A DNA stretch of 64,000 bases from Alkalihalophilus pseudofirmus OF4 (lineage in GTDB: Bacteria; Bacillota; Bacilli; Bacillales; Bacillaceae_D), in contig NC_013791.2 of NCBI RefSeq assembly GCF_000005825.2, positions 1,674,001-1,738,000 on the forward strand. The letters run 5' to 3'. The stretch's first letter is position 1. The number at the start of each line of letters is the position of its first letter. This document shows positions 35,908 through 44,836 of this stretch, piece by piece. A program made the translations under genes and the position numbers. The notes below the pieces were generated by a model that saw only the letters and a program-made list of their open reading frames with translations, was not told the origin of the DNA and made no database searches.

Positions 35908-36090
35908 TCACTTCTCCTTATAAGGACTATCCTGCTTTCGTTCAAGCTCGTTCACTCGCTGCTGCAGCTGTTTCATATCTTCATTTACTTTAGCCCTGCG
36001 CTTTGAATAGGAAGAGTTTATACGTATGAACAGCAAGACTATTATAATCAATACAATGTAAAATAAATTCGAAAAGAAGAAATCCAGCAT
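35908..36090 (-). CDS. single-helix coiled-coil microprotein
   Basis: A 60-residue protein with one N-terminal helix (about 5-24) and a charged coiled-coil tail (MKQLQQRVNELERKQDS). GAGGTGACCAA precedes the ATG. It resembles other single-helix microproteins in this window (14491-14652, 40155-40331). It is probably cotranscribed with the two-helix protein downstream. Function unknown. Confidence 0.6.
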   Translation of the reverse strand: MLDFFFSNLFYIVLIIIVLLFIRINSSYSKRRAKVNEDMKQLQQRVNELERKQDSPYKEK

Positions 36091-36192
36091 TTGGTCACCT
36101 CATTGGTATGAAAACTGTATGGTATTACATTATTAGCAATTGCTCTTTTATATTTATAATACCAATTTATTCCACTTTGCATCAGTACTTTT

Positions 36193-36648
36193 TTACAACA
36201 AGTCCTGCGATAACCGGACCATATCCCTGCACTGAATCCCATCTTCATAAATCTCTTCCTCGTAATGTCTGATGAAAAAGTCCACATCTACTCCTATCAT
36301 TCGAAACCCGCATTTTTGATAAAGTGCGATCTGGCCAATACTTGAATTACCGGTTCCTACTTCAATTGTTTTAAATCCCTGCTTTTTAGCTGAATCTACA
36401 GCAAACTCTACTAATTTCCTGCCAATACCCCGGCCCTGCATGTTATTACATACAGCTACATTCACTAGCTCAACTGTGTCAGGTCTTGTAGGCAATAATA
36501 CCAACACACCAATTATTTCACCGGACTCCTCAGCAATAAAACATTCCCCTCGCTAAACGTAGTCAGCTATTAATTTTTCAGAGGGGTCTGCGAGCAACAG
36601 CAGGTCCATAGGTGGGTTCTCAATCGCATTTAACAATCTAACTTCCAT
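36193..36648 (-). pseudogene. GNAT acetyltransferase interrupted by an in-frame TAG
   Basis: From an ATG at 36648 (GGAG 9 bp upstream) the frame reads as a normal GNAT protein for 31 codons (MEVRLLNAIENPP...KLIADYV), meets a TAG at 36553-36555 and then continues as GECFIAEESGEIIG. The acetyl-CoA loop MQGRGIGRKLVEF and YQKCGFRMIGVD follow, up to residue 151. Only one base separates it from an intact gene. A shorter product from a later GTG (36507) would lack the first strands. It could be a recent nonsense mutation, a sequencing error or readthrough. Confidence 0.75.
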
Positions 36649-36673
36649 TCTTCAATACTCCTTTTATCGATTT

Positions 36674-37897
36674 TTACGCTGATTTCATACCTCTCAACAA
36701 CTCTCTTTTCTCCTTTACAAGATTCAATTTCGAAAACAGAATCGAATATAAGATAGTGAAGGCAATGTAAGCTGCTCCTACAAGTAAACTCAATTCTCTA
36801 GGAGTGAAAACTTCTAAAAGAAATCCGGCGGACGCCATTGATAAGCTGAGCGCTGTATTTGATATAGCTTGCATAAAGCCGAAAATGGTCCCTTGCTTTC
36901 GACGGGGAATCACTTTCATCATCACCGTATCGATACAAATGTTACTTAAGCCACCTACATATGTGATGAATATGATTACGTATATAGCTGTGGAAAAAGA
37001 TGGAACTATACTCAATAATAAATGTCCAAGGCCTTCAAAGGCAATAAAAAGAACAGTTAGTGCTAATAAGGATCGCTTTAGAAAGCTAGAGCACATTGAG
37101 CTGAAAATAAAACCTAACCCTAAAGCTGCATATAGAAAGCCTACTCCAAGCTCCCCCATTTCAAATACTTCAAGAGCATAGATACTGACAAGGACATTGT
37201 CGATGCCATTTGCGAGTGGCATAGTTACAGCAATAAAAAAGAACGTGATTAGGGCAGCTGATGACCATAATTTCCTTCTTGATAAAAACAAAGGCTCATT
37301 TCCTTTTTCATTATGGGTATCAAAAGGGGTGTTAACTTTCGCTATGAGCAAAGCTGACAACAAAAAGGTGATCCCATTTAAAACAAACGAAGTTGACAGT
37401 CCGAAATAATAAGCGATGACTCCGCCTGATGCTGCCCCTATTACTAAAACAAATCCAACCATTGCTTGTTCTAAGGAATTAATATCTATGAGCCGATCTT
37501 GCTTGACTAAGAAGGGTATCGCAGACATTCTAGTAGGTACATACAAAGCTTCTAAGCTTGCAAGTACAAAGGTTATTAAATAGATTAACCAAACATTCGA
37601 AGAGTCTTGAACAAGAAGTAAGGATAAAACCACTGGAATTCGAAAGAGATCTACGGTAAATAACAACTTTTTTTTGGAAAAACGATCTGCGAGCATCCCT
37701 CCTAACGGTGCAAGGATAAGAAAAGGAATCATTCGAATGGCAAGAACCAAACCGATGGCCATTCCTGAACCTGTCAATTGATATAAAAGCCCAAATATGG
37801 CGATCTGGCTTATTCTGCTGCCTATCCCATTAATCATCCCCGCCCAAAACAGAAATTGATAATTTGTTTCTTTTCTCCACGATTTAAACAATGACAA
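36674..37897 (-). CDS. MFS transporter (MefA/enterobactin-exporter type)
   Basis: A 407-residue major facilitator with about 12 helices. The loop 2-3 motif reads GGMLADRFSKKKLLF, and MSAIPFLVKQDRLIDINSLEQA is typical of the MefA/EntS branch of macrolide and siderophore exporters. The start is TTG at 37897, with AAAGGAGGGGAGACA ahead. The GNAT gene follows 25 bp downstream and may have been cotranscribed. The promoter region has a palindromic operator, so expression is probably controlled by a repressor not encoded next to it. Confidence 0.85.
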   Translation of the reverse strand: MSLFKSWRKETNYQFLFWAGMINGIGSRISQIAIFGLLYQLTGSGMAIGLVLAIRMIPFLILAPLGGMLADRFSKKKLLFTVDLFRIPVVLSLLLVQDSSNVWLIYLITFVLASLEALYVPTRMSAIPFLVKQDRLIDINSLEQAMVGFVLVIGAASGGVIAYYFGLSTSFVLNGITFLLSALLIAKVNTPFDTHNEKGNEPLFLSRRKLWSSAALITFFFIAVTMPLANGIDNVLVSIYALEVFEMGELGVGFLYAALGLGFIFSSMCSSFLKRSLLALTVLFIAFEGLGHLLLSIVPSFSTAIYVIIFITYVGGLSNICIDTVMMKVIPRRKQGTIFGFMQAISNTALSLSMASAGFLLEVFTPRELSLLVGAAYIAFTILYSILFSKLNLVKEKRELLRGMKSA

Positions 37898-37952
37898 TGT
37901 CTCCCCTCCTTTCAATCGAAAAAAAAGTGGCGTTGTTTTCAGAATCTAAACG

Positions 37953-38002
37953 ATTAGATGATTATCTAATTAGATTATAATCGAATGAGTTTTATTAAAC
38001 AA
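37953..38002 (-). promoter_or_regulatory. MFS promoter with nested palindromic operator
   Basis: A -35 TTGTTT (37997-38002) and a -10 TATAAT (37974-37979) are 17 bp apart on the minus strand. Directly downstream, ATTAGAT-GATT-ATCTAAT (37953-37970) overlaps a second palindrome ATCTAATTAGAT (37964-37975). The position over the start site fits a repressor site. Confidence 0.55.
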
Positions 38003-38183
38003 TGAATCTTTAACTTAATATTTGCGACTACCTTATTATGTATAATATGACATTCTTTGTTACTAGAAATAACCCGTGACTTAAAGTCTATTTCTTGCCA
38101 TTTTAAAATAAATAAATCTTTTGAATTCTTTTCTCCCTTATACTAATAAGTGTTTATACATTAACTAGATAAGGAGTGATTAA

Positions 38184-40103
38184 ATGAAGAATCGTAAGAG
38201 TATACTTATTTCCCTGTTAGCTGTATTGCTTGCATTCTCCGGCTTTTTGCCGAGTATGGCTGATGCCAAATCTTTGAATGAGCCAGTGTCAAAAGGAGAT
38301 TTTGTACAGGAATTAGTAACGAATCTCGGGATTGATTTACAAGATGGAGAGGTTCCTTTTACAGATGTTAATGATGAATTAAAACCTTATTTCGAAGCGG
38401 CTATCCGCACGAACATTGTATCTGAGGATGAGGTAAGTGAATCGCCATTTGGTGTTAATGAAAAAGTAACTCGTGAACAGGCGTATGTATTCTTAATTCG
38501 CGCACTTAATTTACGAGATTCGTATTCTCAAGAATTACTTGAGTCTTATAGAGACTTCAACGCAATCGACTCTTCTTATTACGCGGAGCTTGCAGCTGCA
38601 GAAGCATTAGGTCTTATTGATGCAACGAATGTATTGCAGCCGAAAAAGCCTTTAAATCAAAAGGAAATGAAAAACATCTTTGACAGCTTAGAAAATGAGC
38701 TTGATTTTGTGAGTGTGATTCATACGAATGATATGCATGGCAGAATCATGCATAACTCGGAAAATGGTGAATTAGGATTAGCAAAAATCAGCGAGCTGAC
38801 AAACCAGGCCCGCAACGAGAATCCGACTCTTCTAGTTGATTTAGGAGATACGTTCCACGGTACAAATTACGTTGACTTTAACAAAGGCTTAGCGGCTGTT
38901 GAAGCGATGAATGCCATGAGTTATGATGCAATGGTTCCGGGAAATCACGACTTTAACTACGGACAAGACTATCTTCTCGAATTGAAAGATAAACTAGACT
39001 TCCCTCTAGTAAGTGCCAATATTCTAAAGGATCGTAACCCTTATCTAGATGGTTATACAATGATTGAGAAAGACGGAAAGAGAATCGCTCTTGTTGGTTT
39101 AACAGCCACAGACACAGCGGAGAAAACGAATCCTGCAGGTATTGAAGGCATTACGTTTGAAGATGAAGTTACGGCAGCAAAAGAAGCTGTGGCCGAACTT
39201 GAAGGACAGGTAGACACCATCCTTGCTATTTCTCATTCAGGTTTAGAAACGGATCGTTCGATCGCAAATGAAGTTGAGGGTATCGATGTGATATTTGGCG
39301 GACACAGCCACGATACATTAGAAACGCCAGTTAAATACGAGCATGGTTATGTGACTCAGGCATTTGAATACGGCAAAGCACTAGGTCATACAAACCTTAT
39401 TTTCCATGAGGATCAGTTAGTCGGTGTGAATGGATTCTTGTATAGAGATGGTGCTGAGAAAACAGAAGATCCAGAGATCTCTTCCATTCTTCAATCTTAT
39501 AAAGTAGAAGTAGATCGTGAAATGGATGAGGTGATTGCCTCAACAAATGTACGTTTAGACGGAGAACGAGCGAATGTTCGCACGAAGGAGACAAACCTTG
39601 GCAACCTTCTTACAGATGCAATGCGCAATGAACTCGAAACAGATATCGCCGTAACAAATGGCGGCGGCATTCGTGCGTCCATTCCAGCAGGTGAAGTGAC
39701 TAGGAATCATGTGTTCACTACCCTTCCTTTCGATAACACCTTGGTAAGAACGATGCTAACAGGTGAAGAAATTTTAGCTGCTCTTGAACATTCTGTACGA
39801 GTCTATCCAGAGGAAAATGGTGGATTCCTTCATGTGTCAGGATTAACGTTTACGTTTAATCCAGCACAGCCTGCAGGAAGTCGTGTCGAGGAAGTGTTTG
39901 TAAATGGGGAAGAACTTAATGTAAGTGAGTCGTATTCGGTAGCGACAAATAACTTTACAGCAGCAGGCGGAGATGGGTTTAATATGTTCAGCATAGAGAA
40001 CATTGAATTTGACAGCGGAGAATTACTAAGTACGATCTTGATTGACTCACTTCAGTCACGTCAAGACATTCCAGACGTTGAAGGCAGGATTCAAGTAAAG
40101 TAA
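38184..40103 (+). CDS. SLH-anchored metallophosphatase/5'-nucleotidase
   Basis: A 639-residue exported protein. A signal peptide (about 1-28, ending ADAKS) leads into an S-layer homology region (about 33-175, FTDVNDELKPYFEAAI and KVTREQAYVFLIRAL). A metallophosphatase domain follows (about 178-430: HTNDMHGR, LGDTFHGT, GNHDFNYG, GGHSHD), then a 5'-nucleotidase C-terminal domain (about 440-620: NLLTDAMR, TNGGGIRASI). It would hydrolyse nucleotides or sugar phosphates at the cell surface, held by cell-wall polymer. It is monocistronic, with AAGGAGTGATTAA before the ATG. Confidence 0.9.
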   Translation: MKNRKSILISLLAVLLAFSGFLPSMADAKSLNEPVSKGDFVQELVTNLGIDLQDGEVPFTDVNDELKPYFEAAIRTNIVSEDEVSESPFGVNEKVTREQAYVFLIRALNLRDSYSQELLESYRDFNAIDSSYYAELAAAEALGLIDATNVLQPKKPLNQKEMKNIFDSLENELDFVSVIHTNDMHGRIMHNSENGELGLAKISELTNQARNENPTLLVDLGDTFHGTNYVDFNKGLAAVEAMNAMSYDAMVPGNHDFNYGQDYLLELKDKLDFPLVSANILKDRNPYLDGYTMIEKDGKRIALVGLTATDTAEKTNPAGIEGITFEDEVTAAKEAVAELEGQVDTILAISHSGLETDRSIANEVEGIDVIFGGHSHDTLETPVKYEHGYVTQAFEYGKALGHTNLIFHEDQLVGVNGFLYRDGAEKTEDPEISSILQSYKVEVDREMDEVIASTNVRLDGERANVRTKETNLGNLLTDAMRNELETDIAVTNGGGIRASIPAGEVTRNHVFTTLPFDNTLVRTMLTGEEILAALEHSVRVYPEENGGFLHVSGLTFTFNPAQPAGSRVEEVFVNGEELNVSESYSVATNNFTAAGGDGFNMFSIENIEFDSGELLSTILIDSLQSRQDIPDVEGRIQVK

Positions 40104-40118
40104 AAGGTTAGACGCAAA

Positions 40119-40149
40119 ACGCACAGAAGTTTTCTGCTTCTGTGCGTTA
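40119..40149. terminator. intrinsic terminator between convergent genes
   Basis: A perfect 12 bp stem (40119-40130 with 40138-40149) followed by TTCTTTT on the plus strand ends the 5'-nucleotidase transcript. It may also serve the convergent microprotein gene. Confidence 0.85.
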
Positions 40150-40154
40150 TTCTT

Positions 40155-40331
40155 TTACCCTGATTTATCAACTTTCTTCTCTATTCGATCAAGCTGCTTT
40201 TTGATTTCTTCTAGTTCTGAATCCGGCTTTGGGGGCTTAAGAGAACCTAGCCACTTTATAATTAAAACTATGAGAATGATAAGTAAAATAGGAATAAGTA
40301 AGGCCATTAGAATATCTACTAATTGGGTCAC
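40155..40331 (-). CDS. DUF4083-like membrane microprotein
   Basis: A 58-residue protein starting at a GTG with AAAGGAGGGGGAAGT ahead. One long hydrophobic helix (about 5-27) is followed by a charged tail (ELEEIKKQLDRIEKKVDKSG) with heptad-like spacing. It is a paralogue in layout of the 53-residue protein at 14491-14652. An upstream ATG frame of 76 codons is open but overlaps no ribosome binding site. Function unknown. Confidence 0.65.
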   Translation of the reverse strand: MTQLVDILMALLIPILLIILIVLIIKWLGSLKPPKPDSELEEIKKQLDRIEKKVDKSG

Positions 40332-40776
40332 ACTTCCCCCTCCTTTGTATGTAATCTGGCACGTGTTATTGCAACAAAAGAACAATAATGATAATAACTA
40401 AAACGATCGCATACAGCCACACCATCCCTTTAACGATCAAAGCGGCCCAATATTTCTCTTTCAGGCTGAAATAAAAAACAATCGAAAAAAGAAGAAGCTA
40501 GACACTGCTCGCGGGTATTCCCCTCTTATGATAAATGAAGTGGAGTTTACAACGACAAATAGGCTAAATTAGATGAGGTAGACCCAGTGCTTTTTCTCTT
40601 TTTTTTTCGCTCATATGTAAATTCAACCATTTGCTATCCCCTCTTGTTCTCAGTTTATCTCTCATTATAACTTAACTGAAGTAGTCCCTCTTTTAAATAC
40701 CTTTCTCATTTTATAAGCATAATTTAACAAAATGAATCAAAACCTACCATAAACGGATGTAGTAGGTGATTAGGTT
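40332..40776. other. intergenic region with a possible microprotein remnant
   Basis: On the minus strand, 40366-40497 is open and encodes a peptide with membrane-protein character (FSLKEKYWAALIVKG, then a run of I, V and L). It has no start codon in frame. A GTG with an AGAGGGG site lies upstream but in another frame, so a frameshift near the T-rich stretch around 40487 is possible. The rest of the gap holds the ger operon promoter region and nothing else I recognise. Confidence 0.3.
40694..40724 (+). promoter_or_regulatory. possible sigma-G type promoter of the ger operon
   Basis: TAAATA (40694-40699) and CATAATT (40718-40724) are 18 bp apart, close to the forespore sigma-G consensus that drives gerA-type operons in B. 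subtilis. The match is imperfect and the assignment rests partly on gene function. Confidence 0.4.
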
Positions 40777-41856
40777 ATGACCTTTTCTCGGGTGCAGCTT
40801 CTTTTTGTACTTATCTTATTTATCGGAATTTCAAACCATGTGTTAATTGTTCCTCACTTGCTTGGCGCTGCTAAACGAGATGCTTGGGTTTGTGTGCTCA
40901 TTTCCTATGTGATATTGCTTGCATGGGGTGGGCTTATTACTTATATTCTTTCTAAAAATAAACAACGGCTGCCCCTTTTCCTGTGGCTAAAAGAACGGAC
41001 CGGGCGACACATCCCTTCTGTCCTTATGACCCTTTTTTTCTTGTATATCGTGGTGATAGGATTCATATCATTCTTTGATTTAATTGCCTCAGTCAAAATT
41101 TATTTTATGCCTATGACCCCGACCTGGGTGGTTGTAATCCCTTTTCTTGTATTAAGCGTATGGGCTGCGTTAAAGGGCTTAAAAATGATTGTTTACACTT
41201 CAATTATATTGCTGCCCCTTGTATGGATACTTGGTCATTTTGTAGCATTTACCACGATAGAGAGCAAAAGATATTCCTTTTTGTTCCCGATTTTTGCAGA
41301 TGAGCAAGCTTCTATTATTCAAGGAGTAGTCATTATTTTGGGCGGCAGTGTCGATTTACTTGTTCTTTTTTTATTGCATCATTATTTCAACAAACCTGTG
41401 TCTTATGGTTTTATCGTTTTGCTTATTACCATTTTGGCGGGTTTAATTATTGGACCGACGATGGGGGCTTTAGCGGCTTTTGGTCCTAATGTGGCTGCTG
41501 ATTTACGTTTCCCTGCTTTTGAGCAGTGGCGTCTAGTAACAATTGGCGATCATGTATCTCATGTCGATGCACTAGCAGTTCTTCAACTTTTATGCGGTAC
41601 GATTATCCGCATCTCTTTGTGTTTATATCTATTGCCTGATTTACTAAGGATCAACTCGTCTAAACTTAGGTACAGCCTCATCATTATTCCGGCGTTGGGT
41701 TTTGGCACTCTAATGGTGATGCACATTAGTGATATTTGGATGCAGACCACGTTAAAGATGTACTTTTATCCCTTTGCTTTCCTATTTGGAATAGTAATGA
41801 CATGGGTCCTGTTGATCATAAGTTTCTTGCCTAAAAAGAAAGGATTAACAACATGA
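40777..41856 (+). CDS. spore germination permease, GerB family
   Basis: A 359-residue protein with ten helices of the APC-like fold used by GerB-type subunits (LFVLILFIGISNHVLIVPHLLG at the start). It would sit in the spore inner membrane and bind the germinant. AGGTGATTAGGTT precedes the ATG. It overlaps the GerA-type gene by 4 bp (ATGA). The order here is B-A-C, whereas the B. subtilis gerA operon is A-B-C. The germinant cannot be predicted. Confidence 0.9.
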   Translation: MTFSRVQLLFVLILFIGISNHVLIVPHLLGAAKRDAWVCVLISYVILLAWGGLITYILSKNKQRLPLFLWLKERTGRHIPSVLMTLFFLYIVVIGFISFFDLIASVKIYFMPMTPTWVVVIPFLVLSVWAALKGLKMIVYTSIILLPLVWILGHFVAFTTIESKRYSFLFPIFADEQASIIQGVVIILGGSVDLLVLFLLHHYFNKPVSYGFIVLLITILAGLIIGPTMGALAAFGPNVAADLRFPAFEQWRLVTIGDHVSHVDALAVLQLLCGTIIRISLCLYLLPDLLRINSSKLRYSLIIIPALGFGTLMVMHISDIWMQTTLKMYFYPFAFLFGIVMTWVLLIISFLPKKKGLTT

Positions 41857-43307
41857 TGAGAAACCAAAAGGCTGTAACAGATAAGAATATTCTAGAGCAA
41901 GCCTTAAAGGAAGGCCAGCTTAAAGAAGAGGACCTCAAAGCGATATTCGAAGGTAGTGCTGATGTTATGTTTATCCCTTCAGAACCAAGCGAAGCTGTTC
42001 TTGCATTTTATTGTGAAGGGATGACAGATACGTCTCAGTACAATGAATACTTTAACGATCTTCTTACTTATATCACAGAGGATTGCCCGAAAAACTTGAA
42101 GAGCGACCTCCCTCCTATTCGTAAACTAACAGCGTTTACTGACATGATGAGGAGTGTATTTTCTGGTTACTTGCTTTTTTATAAGTATGGCGATACATGC
42201 TTTTATGCAGTAGATATTGCTAAGCTGCCGCAAAGAACACCGGAAGAATCAAAAACGGAAATCTCTTTAAAAGGCCCAAGAGACGGGTTCACTGAAGATC
42301 TTCCTGTAAATATTTCGCTCATTCGTAAAAGGCTAAAAACAGAAACTCTCAATAATGAAACATTTGAGCTTGGTTCGTTAAGTCACACTAAAGTTTCCTT
42401 GCTCTACCTAAAAGGAAAAGCAAATACTAAGGCTCTTGATGAAATACGCAGCCGTTTAGAAAAGCTTGAAACAGAGAGGGTTACGAGCAGCGGGCAGTTA
42501 GAGCAATGGCTTTCTGATCGTACGTTTTCTCTTTTTCCACATTTTGATTACATTACGCGACCGGATTTTGCCATTGAATGCATGCTGCGCGGACGTTTTG
42601 TGCTTGTAGTTGATGGGAACCCGAGTGTATTGATTGGTCCAACGAACTTATTTCTGTTATTAAAGTCACCAGAGGATGTTCACTTTCCTTATTTCATTGT
42701 AGCTTTTCAGCGGCTATTAAGAATTATAGGCTTGTTAACGGCTATTTTCCTTCCTGCAGCTTATATAGCCATTACGAATGTCAATGTAGATCAGCTGCCA
42801 TTTGCCTTGCTCGCAACGATCGTGGTGTCACGCGAAGGCCTTCCGTTGTCCTTGCCAATTGAAGCTTTACTCATATTAATATTGTTTGAACTTCTTAGGG
42901 AAGCGGGCATTCGAATGCCGACCGCTGTTGGGCAGACCATTTCAATTGTAGGTGGCTTAATTATTGGAGATGCAGCCATTCGTGCAGGACTTACTTCTCC
43001 TACCCTGCTTGTTGTGGTCGCTGTAGCAGCAGTAGCAACCTATACTCTTGTCAATCAATCATTAACGGGAACAGTGACGATCTTGCGTATCTATTCGTTG
43101 CTGCTTGCCACATATTTTGGTGTGTACGGATTTGTTCTTAGTTTTTTGAGTATCCTGATGTATCTCAGTCAACTAGAATCATTTAAGCTTTCTTACCTTG
43201 AGCCTGTAGTATCTCTTAATTATAAAGAGTTTTTAGCTGCCTTTTTAATAAACCCATTTAATCGAAAGAGGTTCACTGCGCCTATGGTATCTAAAAGGAG
43301 GAAGTAG
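41853..43307 (+). CDS. spore germination protein, GerA family
   Basis: A 484-residue subunit of the germinant receptor. The soluble N-terminal part (about 1-290) contains GNPSVLIGPTNLFLLLKSPEDVHFPY at its end, a strong GerA mark. Four to five membrane helices follow (about 295-450) with LAIT-like VSREGLPLSLPIEALLILI and the C-terminal basic tail SKRRK. GerA oligomers form the ion channel that opens on germinant binding. It overlaps its gerB-type neighbour and precedes gerC by 2 bp. Confidence 0.92.
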   Translation: MMRNQKAVTDKNILEQALKEGQLKEEDLKAIFEGSADVMFIPSEPSEAVLAFYCEGMTDTSQYNEYFNDLLTYITEDCPKNLKSDLPPIRKLTAFTDMMRSVFSGYLLFYKYGDTCFYAVDIAKLPQRTPEESKTEISLKGPRDGFTEDLPVNISLIRKRLKTETLNNETFELGSLSHTKVSLLYLKGKANTKALDEIRSRLEKLETERVTSSGQLEQWLSDRTFSLFPHFDYITRPDFAIECMLRGRFVLVVDGNPSVLIGPTNLFLLLKSPEDVHFPYFIVAFQRLLRIIGLLTAIFLPAAYIAITNVNVDQLPFALLATIVVSREGLPLSLPIEALLILILFELLREAGIRMPTAVGQTISIVGGLIIGDAAIRAGLTSPTLLVVVAVAAVATYTLVNQSLTGTVTILRIYSLLLATYFGVYGFVLSFLSILMYLSQLESFKLSYLEPVVSLNYKEFLAAFLINPFNRKRFTAPMVSKRRK

Positions 43308-43309
43308 CT

Positions 43310-44464
43310 ATGTATAAAGCGTGTGGTAAATGGTTTTGTATCCTTCTTGTTATAGCGATCTTCCTTTCTGGGTGCAGGACGGACATGAAAGAAATTCAGA
43401 ATTTGAATTATGCTACTGCCATTGGTGTCGATTATAAAGATGACAAATATTTTATTTATCTTCAGGTGATTGGCCTTAACTCTGTCGCAAAAACGGAAGG
43501 GGAAACTGGAAGTGCTCAAACCTCTGTATCAAAGGCAGAAGGACACACCTTTATCGATGCTTTTTTTGATGTGTATCAAACTGGTCAAGAAATGTTTATC
43601 TGGTCGCATATTACATCTATTGTCTTAAGTGAGTCCGTATTAAATCAGGGTATTGGGAATGTATTTGATGGGTTAACTCGGTACTACGAATTTAGGTTGA
43701 CTCCTTGGGTGTTTGGCACCAAAGAGCCTATTGATGAAGTATTGTCGACACTAGGATTTTTTGATCAATCTGTACTTGAAACTACACTCCATAACCCAGA
43801 AAGCAGTCAAAGACAAAATTCTACGATAAGGCCGATAAAATTGCAGGAATTGGCCAGAGACGTATTTGAACCAGCACTGACAACCTATATACCCTATCTT
43901 TCTATTTCAGAAGAAGAATGGACTAATAATATGGAGCCTGAATCGAAGTTAAAGTTAGAAGGAGCTTTCTTTTTGAGAGGTGACAGCTATAAAGGTTCAT
44001 ATTCTCTTGAAGAATTGAGAGGATTGCGTTGGATTGCACCTGAAACCAAGCGTGCGTCGATTTTGGTACCGGATAAAATGAAGCCGGATTTTTTGACAGT
44101 GGTTGACCGGATTAGATTTGATGTTAAAGTGAAAGAATTGTCCGAGCCCTCCTTTACAGCTTCTTTTGATATGGAAGGGACGATTGGAAATCAGTTAAAT
44201 GGAAATAACGAACTTATTATGATGCAGAAAGACGCAAGAAATAGCATCAAAAAAGAAATTGAAGACTTGTACAAGCTAGGGGTAAAAGATAATGTAGATT
44301 TTTTTAATTTAGAGCATCTTCTTTACCGTAATCACAACACATTATGGAAACAGTCGGGAAAGACGCTGGTATTAGACGATAACACTCTAACAAATGTAGA
44401 CCTAAAAATAAAATTACGACATACGGGAGCATTTAAAAATAAAATTGTGGATGAGGCTGATTAG
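43310..44464 (+). CDS. spore germination lipoprotein, Ger(x)C family
   Basis: A 384-residue lipoprotein with a signal peptide and lipobox (IFLSGCRT, Cys near 22). The GerC signature MKEIQNLNYATAIGVDY follows. The C-terminal domain has KLGVKDNVDFFNLEHLLYR-like text near residues 322-340, typical of the third GerC domain. AAAGGAGGAAGTAGCT precedes the ATG. It completes the germinant receptor operon gerB-gerA-gerC and is anchored to the outer face of the spore inner membrane. Confidence 0.92.
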   Translation: MYKACGKWFCILLVIAIFLSGCRTDMKEIQNLNYATAIGVDYKDDKYFIYLQVIGLNSVAKTEGETGSAQTSVSKAEGHTFIDAFFDVYQTGQEMFIWSHITSIVLSESVLNQGIGNVFDGLTRYYEFRLTPWVFGTKEPIDEVLSTLGFFDQSVLETTLHNPESSQRQNSTIRPIKLQELARDVFEPALTTYIPYLSISEEEWTNNMEPESKLKLEGAFFLRGDSYKGSYSLEELRGLRWIAPETKRASILVPDKMKPDFLTVVDRIRFDVKVKELSEPSFTASFDMEGTIGNQLNGNNELIMMQKDARNSIKKEIEDLYKLGVKDNVDFFNLEHLLYRNHNTLWKQSGKTLVLDDNTLTNVDLKIKLRHTGAFKNKIVDEAD

Positions 44465-44470
44465 AAAAAA

Positions 44471-44495
44471 AGACCCTGCCAGCTATACAGGGTCT
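44471..44495 (-). terminator. intrinsic terminator between convergent genes
   Basis: An 8 bp GC-rich stem (44471-44478 with 44488-44495) is followed by TTTTTTTC on the minus strand. It ends the ABM gene and probably also the ger operon. Confidence 0.8.
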
Positions 44496-44501
44496 CCACC
44501 A

Positions 44502-44792
44502 TTATACTTTGCGTAAGCGATACACATGTCTCATTTCAACTAGCTCATCGACGTGCTCTTTATAAGCTTTATAATGTTCGGATACGATATGAGCTTGGAT
44601 AGCCTTATCACTTTCCCATACCTCATAAAATGTAAATGTACCTGGATCATCGAGGGATTGATGAAGGTCATATGTGATACATCCCTCTTCTTTACGTGAA
44701 GGGTGGACCATTTGCTCTAATACTTTATTTAAATTATCTTTCATTCCTGGCTTAGAAGTTAGGACAGCCATAATGACAATAGGATCCATACT
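44502..44792 (-). CDS. antibiotic biosynthesis monooxygenase (ABM) domain protein
   Basis: A 96-residue single-domain protein of the ferredoxin-like ABM fold. VIMAVLTSKPGMKDNLNKVL forms the first strand and helix, EEGCITYDLHQS the second strand and FTFYEVWESDKAIQAH the third. The ATG at 44792 has GGAG 9 bp upstream; a longer frame lacks a site. YgiN-like quinol monooxygenases share this form. Reaction unknown. It lies 44 bp after the AraC-type gene on the same strand. Confidence 0.85.
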   Translation of the reverse strand, partial: SMDPIVIMAVLTSKPGMKDNLNKVLEQMVHPSRKEEGCITYDLHQSLDDPGTFTFYEVWESDKAIQAHIVSEHYKAYKEHVDELVEMRHVYRLRKV

Positions 44793-44836
44793 TATCCACT
44801 CCCACTCGTTTTTGGTGTATGACATCAATGTACCCT

